10,241 bases of DNA, taken from NCBI GenBank assembly GCA_031259485.1, contig JAIRLH010000071.1, positions 1 through 10,241 on the forward strand. The letters are read 5' to 3'. The position numbers and the translations under genes are program-made. The DNA comes from Elusimicrobiota bacterium (GTDB taxonomy: Bacteria; Elusimicrobiota; Elusimicrobia; Elusimicrobiales; Elusimicrobiaceae). This document shows, in pieces, positions 6,996 to 10,241 of the stretch (position 1 is its first letter; each line of letters begins with the position of its first letter). The notes beneath the pieces are model-generated. The model did not search any database. It saw only the letters and a program-made list of their open reading frames with translations, and was not told where the DNA came from.

Positions 6996-7992
6996 AATAC
7001 TGCTTTCCTTTTTTCTGCTCGCTTACGCGTTTACGCGGGCCGACGCTTTTTTATGGTTCGGCGGCGAAACGCGCCGCAATACCGCCGTTATGGAGGAAGC
7101 CCGCGCCGCCTATGCCCGCTCAGATTACGCCGCCGCGGTTGATATTATGGAGGAGTTTTTGCTGAAAAATTCCTCCAAACAATATCTGCGGGAGGCTTAT
7201 GACATAATCGGCCGTTCTTATAAAATGCAGGGCGCGTACGACAAGGCTTTGCTAAAGTACGGCGAAGCTGTGGAATTTTTCCCTAATGATATACCGCTTA
7301 ACCTCGCGCTGGCGGATATTTATTATATCGGCGGCCTCAACGGCAAGGCTGTACAGCTGTATGATAAAGTTTTGAAGCTGGACGGCGACAACCTGCCCGC
7401 GCGGCTTGCGCTTGCGCGCGCTTATTTGGCGGAGGGGTATTTTACCAAAGCCGCCCAGTATTTCAGGGGATATCTTGACGGCGGCGGCTCGGCGGACGCT
7501 GATTTTTATTATGATTATGCCTCCGCCCTTTTTATGGCCAATGATTACGGCGGCGCGCTGGATATGGCGCAAAAATCCGCCGTATTAAAAACGCATGCGA
7601 AAACCAGTTTTTTGATTGCCAAAATATATAAAGCGGCCGGCGAGGAGAACAGGGCTTTTGACTTTATCGCCGCAGCCGGCGCGCAGGAAGGCGCGGACGA
7701 CGAAATTTTGCTCACGCGCGCGTTATGGCTTGCGGTTGGCGACGGCTGGCGCGAAAGTATTGCGATAGCCGACAATTACCTTAAAACCAGCCCGCGCAAT
7801 AAACTTGCGCTTTTTATAAAGTATATTGCGCTCTCTCGCGCGGGCCGCGCAAAAGAGGGCCTTAAATACCTCAGGATTATTGCGGAGCAAGATGGCAACA
7901 GCGGCAGCGGCCTTATCCAAAACCTCGCGCGCAAAATCCTAAAAACCCCGCAACCCCCGTCCTCCGTGAAGACGTCTAATCTTAAGATATAA
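6982..7992 (+). CDS. Periplasmic/exported TPR-repeat protein
   Basis: 336 residues from the ATG at 6982, chosen because it gives a proper signal peptide (MHLNKILLSFFLLAYAFTRA, cleavage near ADA). A longer frame from 6907 would add 25 residues without signal character and overlap the lipase by 89 bases. Tetratricopeptide repeats are seen at about 70-103 (AYDIIGRSYKMQGAYDKALL), 104-137 (LNLALADIYYIGGLNGKAVQ), 138-168 (ARLALARAYLAEGYFTKAAQ) and 174-205. More degenerate helical repeats run to about 320, and the tail is Pro/Ser-rich. TPR solenoids bind other proteins. Its place at the end of the operon suggests a scaffold for the envelope proteins made upstream. The last gene of the plus-strand run, it ends 37 bases from the convergent pssA stop. 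Confidence 0.88.
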   Translation: MHLNKILLSFFLLAYAFTRADAFLWFGGETRRNTAVMEEARAAYARSDYAAAVDIMEEFLLKNSSKQYLREAYDIIGRSYKMQGAYDKALLKYGEAVEFFPNDIPLNLALADIYYIGGLNGKAVQLYDKVLKLDGDNLPARLALARAYLAEGYFTKAAQYFRGYLDGGGSADADFYYDYASALFMANDYGGALDMAQKSAVLKTHAKTSFLIAKIYKAAGEENRAFDFIAAAGAQEGADDEILLTRALWLAVGDGWRESIAIADNYLKTSPRNKLALFIKYIALSRAGRAKEGLKYLRIIAEQDGNSGSGLIQNLARKILKTPQPPSSVKTSNLKI

Positions 7993-8029
7993 GGCCGGGC
8001 TGCGGTTCCCCTCTCTAATGGCAAAAAAC
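7993..8029. other. Short convergent intergenic gap without a clear terminator
   Basis: Only 37 bases separate the stop codons of the TPR gene and pssA. I see no hairpin followed by a T-run on either strand. The two operons may therefore read into each other or end by Rho-dependent means; this is inference from absence. Confidence 0.5.
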
Positions 8030-8815
8030 TCAATTTCTTTCTTTAATATTGCGAAAGGCTTTGAACATCATTACTATAATGCCCATAAGCGCGTAAGAGC
8101 CGAAAAGGATGAACACAATATCCTGCGGGTATTTGAAAAACAAAGCCAAAACGATTACCACGCCTATCAGCTTCGCGGCCGATATTCTGCGCCTGCCGGC
8201 GGCAGGTTTCACGCCGTCTTTGAAAGCCGCATAAGGTATATTGGAAACCATCAGCAAAGCCAGTCCTATCGTTAGGAAAGCGACGCCGTTATAAATATAA
8301 GGCAGGTAAATATGCATGCCTGGCAGCAGCCGGCCGTCGGCGTCAAAAGCAAAAATATTATAGGACAGCGCGAAAGACGCCAGCACCGCTGCCGCCGCCG
8401 GCGTGGGCAGCCCGCTGAAATACTGCTTGGAGCCTTTGCCGGCGTGCGCCATCACATTAAATTTTGCCAGCCGCAGCGCGCCGAAGAGCATAAACATAAA
8501 CGCGATGGCCGCGCCCCAGACGGTGCTGCCCTTAAGCGCGATGAAATAAATCATAAAAGCCGGCGCGGCGCAGAAGGAAATTAAATCGGCCAGGGAATCC
8601 ATTTCAACGCCAAAGGCGCTCTCCGCTTTCAGCATGCGCGCCACGCGTCCGTCAAAAGCGTCCAGCGCCATGGCGGCAAAAACCAGCCATCCGGCCCGCG
8701 CATAATTGCCGCTTATTGAAGCGAGTATTGAAAAAAATCCGCAGCAGATATTGCCGATGGTAAACAGCGAGGGGATGGTGATTATGCCGGCGTGTTTTAT
8801 TTTTTGCAGTTCCAT
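8030..8815 (-). CDS. pssA: CDP-diacylglycerol--serine O-phosphatidyltransferase
   Basis: Integral membrane enzyme that transfers phosphatidyl from CDP-diacylglycerol to L-serine, giving phosphatidylserine. It is 261 residues long, in the normal range for the multi-spanning (type II, Bacillus-like) form. The CDP-alcohol phosphotransferase signature D-G-x2-A-R-x8-G-x3-D-x3-D is complete: Asp55, Gly56, Ala59, Arg60, Gly69, Asp73 and Asp77. The N-terminal IPSLFTIGNICCGFFSIL and SFCAAPAFM (80-88) are typical of PssA rather than of phosphatidylglycerophosphate synthase. Several hydrophobic helices follow to the C-terminus. The start at 8815 has GGAG ending about 6 bases upstream. The gene lies 19 bases after psd, so the two steps of phosphatidylethanolamine synthesis are co-transcribed. 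Confidence 0.95.
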   Translation of the reverse strand: MELQKIKHAGIITIPSLFTIGNICCGFFSILASISGNYARAGWLVFAAMALDAFDGRVARMLKAESAFGVEMDSLADLISFCAAPAFMIYFIALKGSTVWGAAIAFMFMLFGALRLAKFNVMAHAGKGSKQYFSGLPTPAAAAVLASFALSYNIFAFDADGRLLPGMHIYLPYIYNGVAFLTIGLALLMVSNIPYAAFKDGVKPAAGRRRISAAKLIGVVIVLALFFKYPQDIVFILFGSYALMGIIVMMFKAFRNIKERN

Positions 8816-8834
8816 ATTGACTCCGTTATTTCCG

Positions 8835-9515
8835 CTATTTCCACAGGCCGAGCACTGTAAGGCCGCCCTGCACGCACTGGCCCTCTTTGACTATTACGCG
8901 CACTTTGTCCTTTGGCATATAAATAGCCACCTGCGAGCCGAAGTAAATCAGGCCGACCTTCTGGCCCGCTTTAACATCGTCTCCCGTCTTGACCCAAGCT
9001 TCTATGCGGCGGGCTATTGCGCCGGTAATCTGTTCTATATTCGCGAACTTATCTCCGTTTTGAAACTTGATTAAATTGCGCTCGTTCTTATCCGCCGCGG
9101 GATTATTGGCAAAGGCAAAAGAGCCTTTTGTGTATATAACGTCGCCCACTTTACCGTCGATGGGGGCGCGCTGTATGTGCACGTTAAACACGCTCAGGAA
9201 TATACGGACGACAATCATGTTGGGATCGTCTTCGGTTTTGACGGAAAGCACTTTGCCGTCGGCCGGGCACGCGATTTCGTCATCGGCAAAAACAATATCG
9301 CGCCGCGGGTCGCGGAAGAAAAACGCCGCAAAAGCCGCAATGGCAAGATACACCCAGAAAAGTTTGAGCAGGAAGCAATGGCCCAGGGCAAAATAAACGC
9401 CCAGCGCAATTACTGCAAGCAGGAAAATATTGCGCGCGGTTTTGCGGCCGAGTGGCAGTATGCTGAGCGTCCAGCCAAAGATTTCTTCGAAAGTTCTTTT
9501 AATATCCTGAAACAT
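8835..9515 (-). CDS. psd: Phosphatidylserine decarboxylase, short (archaeal-type/PSD-A) form
   Basis: Decarboxylates phosphatidylserine to phosphatidylethanolamine at the inner membrane, using a pyruvoyl group made by self-cleavage. It is 226 residues from ATG 9515. Two hydrophobic segments (about 26-46 and 48-67) are followed by FFRDPRR (66-72), PADGKV (84-89), FLSVFNVHIQRAP (106-118) and NERN (144-147), all family signatures. The self-cleavage site is FGSQ (192-195), so Ser194 should become the pyruvoyl group of a 33-residue alpha chain. The short length and FGS-x motif match the compact bacterial/archaeal branch rather than the roughly 300-residue LGST form. The upstream in-frame ATG at 9581 is rejected, since it would read into the tRNA gene, and GGAGG precedes 9515. 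The gene is followed by pssA. Confidence 0.94.
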   Translation of the reverse strand: MFQDIKRTFEEIFGWTLSILPLGRKTARNIFLLAVIALGVYFALGHCFLLKLFWVYLAIAAFAAFFFRDPRRDIVFADDEIACPADGKVLSVKTEDDPNMIVVRIFLSVFNVHIQRAPIDGKVGDVIYTKGSFAFANNPAADKNERNLIKFQNGDKFANIEQITGAIARRIEAWVKTGDDVKAGQKVGLIYFGSQVAIYMPKDKVRVIVKEGQCVQGGLTVLGLWK

Positions 9516-9543
9516 AAAAAACCCCTCCGGCGATATACAGGGA
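9516..9543 (-). terminator. Possible weak terminator/attenuator overlapping the psd ribosome binding site
   Basis: On the minus strand CCCT (9542-9539) can pair with AGGG (9526-9523), plus one T-G wobble pair outside. The loop is 12 bases and six T follow (9521-9516). The 3' arm overlaps the GGAGG of psd. The stem is short, so this may be chance; if real it would limit read-through from the tRNA and mask the psd start. Confidence 0.25.
9524..9528 (-). promoter_or_regulatory. Ribosome binding site that fixes the psd start
   Basis: On the minus strand GGAGG (9528 to 9524) lies 8 bases before ATG 9515. It sets the start there and not at the upstream ATG at 9581, which falls inside the tRNA gene. 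Confidence 0.8.
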
Positions 9544-9552
9544 TAAGGAACG

Positions 9553-9636
9553 TGGGCAGGGGGGGACTCGAACCCCCACAATCTTGCGATTAACAGATTT
9601 TAAGTCTGTCGCGTCTACCAATTCCGCCACCAGCCC
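9553..9636 (-). tRNA. tRNA-Leu (anticodon UAA)
   Basis: 84 bases with all arms recognisable on the minus strand. The acceptor strands are GGGCTGG and CCTGCCC with discriminator A (9553). The D arm is GCG...CGC, and the anticodon stem ACAGA/TCTGT has loop CTTAAAA with TAA at 9602-9600. A long class II variable arm pairs AATC with GATT around a GCAA loop, as expected for leucine. The T arm is GGGGG/CCCCC with loop TTCGAGT. It reads UUA (and UUG) codons. The 3' CCA is not encoded (ACG follows the stem). Position 5:68 of the acceptor stem is a U-U mismatch. It lies 31 bases after the YacP-like gene and 37 bases before psd, in the same direction. Confidence 0.95.
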
Positions 9637-9655
9637 GCGTTATCATTTACGCTAT

Positions 9656-9664
9656 ATTTTATCA
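9656..9664 (-). promoter_or_regulatory. Possible extended -10 promoter for the tRNA-Leu/psd/pssA unit
   Basis: On the minus strand TGATAAAAT (9664-9656) matches an extended -10 element (TG, one base, then TAAAAT). It would start transcription around 9649, about 13 bases before the tRNA. No good -35 hexamer is visible at the proper distance (ATTCCT at 9684-9679). It sits just past the stop of the upstream gene. Confidence 0.35.
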
Positions 9665-9667
9665 AAT

Positions 9668-10069
9668 TTATCGGTAAAAGGAATTGAAGAATTTCGCGCA
9701 GTGCATCACTTTTACGCCTAATTCGCGTACTTTTGCGCCAAGCTCCAGATCGGACGTTATCACTACTGCGCGCGTATTGTTTTTATGCAGGTAATAAGCG
9801 GTTTCAAGAATAAGCTCGTCCGCGGTGCGGTTTTCGGCGAACTGCGTGCTTACGCATGACGTGCGCGTCGGGCCGATATTGCGGTATCCGCCGTCAAGGA
9901 TAAGGCGGAAGTCGCTGCCGCTTAGCCGCGTCTGGCCCAGCTCGTCCAGCCAGGCGATGAGGTCTGCCGTTAAAGTTTCCTCGCCCGCGCTGTGTGCAGT
10001 AAGCAGAAAGCTGCGTATAAAGTTAAGCCCGTCAATTATGTATGTGGACGGTTTTGTGCTTGCGTGCAT
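9668..10069 (-). CDS. YacP-like NYN-domain (PIN-fold) putative ribonuclease
   Basis: 133 residues covering one compact NYN/PIN-like domain. The first strand YIIDGLNFI (10-18) has Asp13 and Asn16, and FRLILDGG (54-61) has Asp59. RTADELILE (81-89) has Asp84 and Glu85, and AVVITSDLELGAKVRELGV (101-119) has Asp107. These acidic residues are where PIN-fold nucleases bind metal. The order of motifs matches the YacP/Rae1 family, whose Bacillus member cleaves mRNA at the ribosome; the activity of this protein is inferred. It is shorter than Bacillus YacP (about 170 residues), mostly at the C-terminus. No good ribosome binding site precedes ATG 10069, so the start is less certain than the domain. It lies 31 bases upstream of tRNA-Leu on the same strand. 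Confidence 0.85.
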   Translation of the reverse strand: MHASTKPSTYIIDGLNFIRSFLLTAHSAGEETLTADLIAWLDELGQTRLSGSDFRLILDGGYRNIGPTRTSCVSTQFAENRTADELILETAYYLHKNNTRAVVITSDLELGAKVRELGVKVMHCAKFFNSFYR

Positions 10070-10109
10070 AGTTAAGTATTACGGCAAATACCCTGTCCGG
10101 CTTCGGCAT

Positions 10110-10136
10110 CCACCCTTTTATAAATAAAGGGGAATC
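10110..10136 (-). repeat. Left copy of an inverted intergenic repeat with its own hairpin
   Basis: CCCTTT (10113-10118) pairs with AAAGGG (10126-10131) around a 7-base AT loop. The whole block is about 80% identical to the reverse complement of 10182-10210. On the minus strand it reads CCCC, an AT-rich stretch, then AAAGGGTGG, followed by ATGCCGAAGCCGGACAGGG, which may belong to the same repeat. Confidence 0.65.
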
Positions 10137-10181
10137 AAAGACGAAGGAAAATTAAACTATTTTATACCGAGCTGTTGCCGT

Positions 10182-10210
10182 CAATTCCTCTTTTGATAAA
10201 AAGGGGTGGC
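10182..10210 (+). repeat. Right copy of the inverted intergenic repeat with hairpin
   Basis: CCTCTTTT (10187-10194) pairs with AAAAGGGG (10199-10206) around a GATA loop, with one T-G wobble. GTGGC follows, matching the GGGTGG that follows the hairpin of the left copy on the opposite strand. The two copies face outward, 45 bases apart. They may be members of a dispersed non-coding repeat family; only these two copies can be seen. Confidence 0.65.
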
Positions 10211-10219
10211 AGGCTAAGG

Positions 10220-10236
10220 GCTAACAGCTAACAGCT
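10220..10236 (+). repeat. Short tandem repeat of GCTAACA
   Basis: Two full units (10220-10226 and 10227-10233) and a partial third (GCT 10234-10236) stand directly after the right hairpin repeat, at the window edge. It may be the outer part of that repeat element. Confidence 0.7.
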
Positions 10237-10241
10237 CCGAA

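Noticed and set aside
7993..8029. Possible bidirectional terminator between the convergent operons
   Set aside because: No stem of useful length and no adjacent T-run could be found on either strand.
9516..9581. Longer start (ATG 9581) for psd
   Set aside because: The extension lies within the tRNA-Leu gene and its trailer. GGAGG sits 8 bases before ATG 9515, where the family homology begins.
8312..9593. Plus-strand frames opposite pssA and psd
   Set aside because: They run antisense to genes with complete catalytic signatures and show no protein-family features.
10076..10081. TAATAC (minus strand) as a -10 box for the YacP-like gene
   Set aside because: It would start transcription at about the ATG itself and has no matching -35; left open but not supported.
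10220..10236. GCTAACA tandem as a possible CRISPR fragment
   Set aside because: The units are 7 bases with no spacers; CRISPR repeats are longer and interrupted.

Overview
The window (10,241 bases, GC about half) looks like a Gram-negative-type, probably anaerobic bacterium. The sequence supports this with a lipoprotein, an outer-membrane TolC channel, a likely outer-membrane barrel protein, an oxygen-sensitive [4Fe-4S] class I two-subunit fumarase, and phosphatidylethanolamine synthesis by PssA and Psd. The overall style (small class I fumarase beta subunit, envelope genes packed with ATGA overlaps, short Psd) would suit an Elusimicrobiota-like lineage. That placement is a guess from impression, not something the sequence proves. 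There is no sign of an insertion sequence, phage, integron or CRISPR array.

Layout, plus strand, 1-7992: one unbroken head-to-tail run of genes. The AT-rich 3' end of an ankyrin-repeat gene enters from the left. It is followed by malic enzyme, fumarase alpha and fumarase beta, then by six envelope genes: a lipoprotein, a predicted outer-membrane beta protein, a membrane-anchored stand-alone HAMP protein, a TolC-family protein, a secreted patatin-like lipase and a periplasmic TPR protein. Neighbouring genes overlap by 1-14 bases or are separated by 2 bases. Translation is therefore probably coupled along the run, and no internal promoter is evident. Its main promoter lies outside the window.

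Layout, minus strand, 10069-8030: a small YacP/NYN-type ribonuclease gene, then tRNA-Leu(UAA), then psd and pssA. This strand meets the plus-strand operon tail to tail with only 37 bases between the stop codons and no convincing terminator there. PssA makes phosphatidylserine from CDP-diacylglycerol and serine, and Psd decarboxylates it to phosphatidylethanolamine. The right end (10070-10241) is non-coding and holds an inverted pair of hairpin-forming repeats plus a short tandem repeat, which looks like a dispersed intergenic repeat family.

Functionally, fumarase plus malic enzyme would convert fumarate to malate and then to pyruvate, CO2 and reduced nicotinamide cofactor (or the reverse). 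The six envelope genes look like an uncharacterised cell-envelope module: a lipase, an export channel, a barrel, a lipoprotein, a TPR scaffold and a HAMP protein with no signalling output domain. This module is the best candidate for something undescribed.
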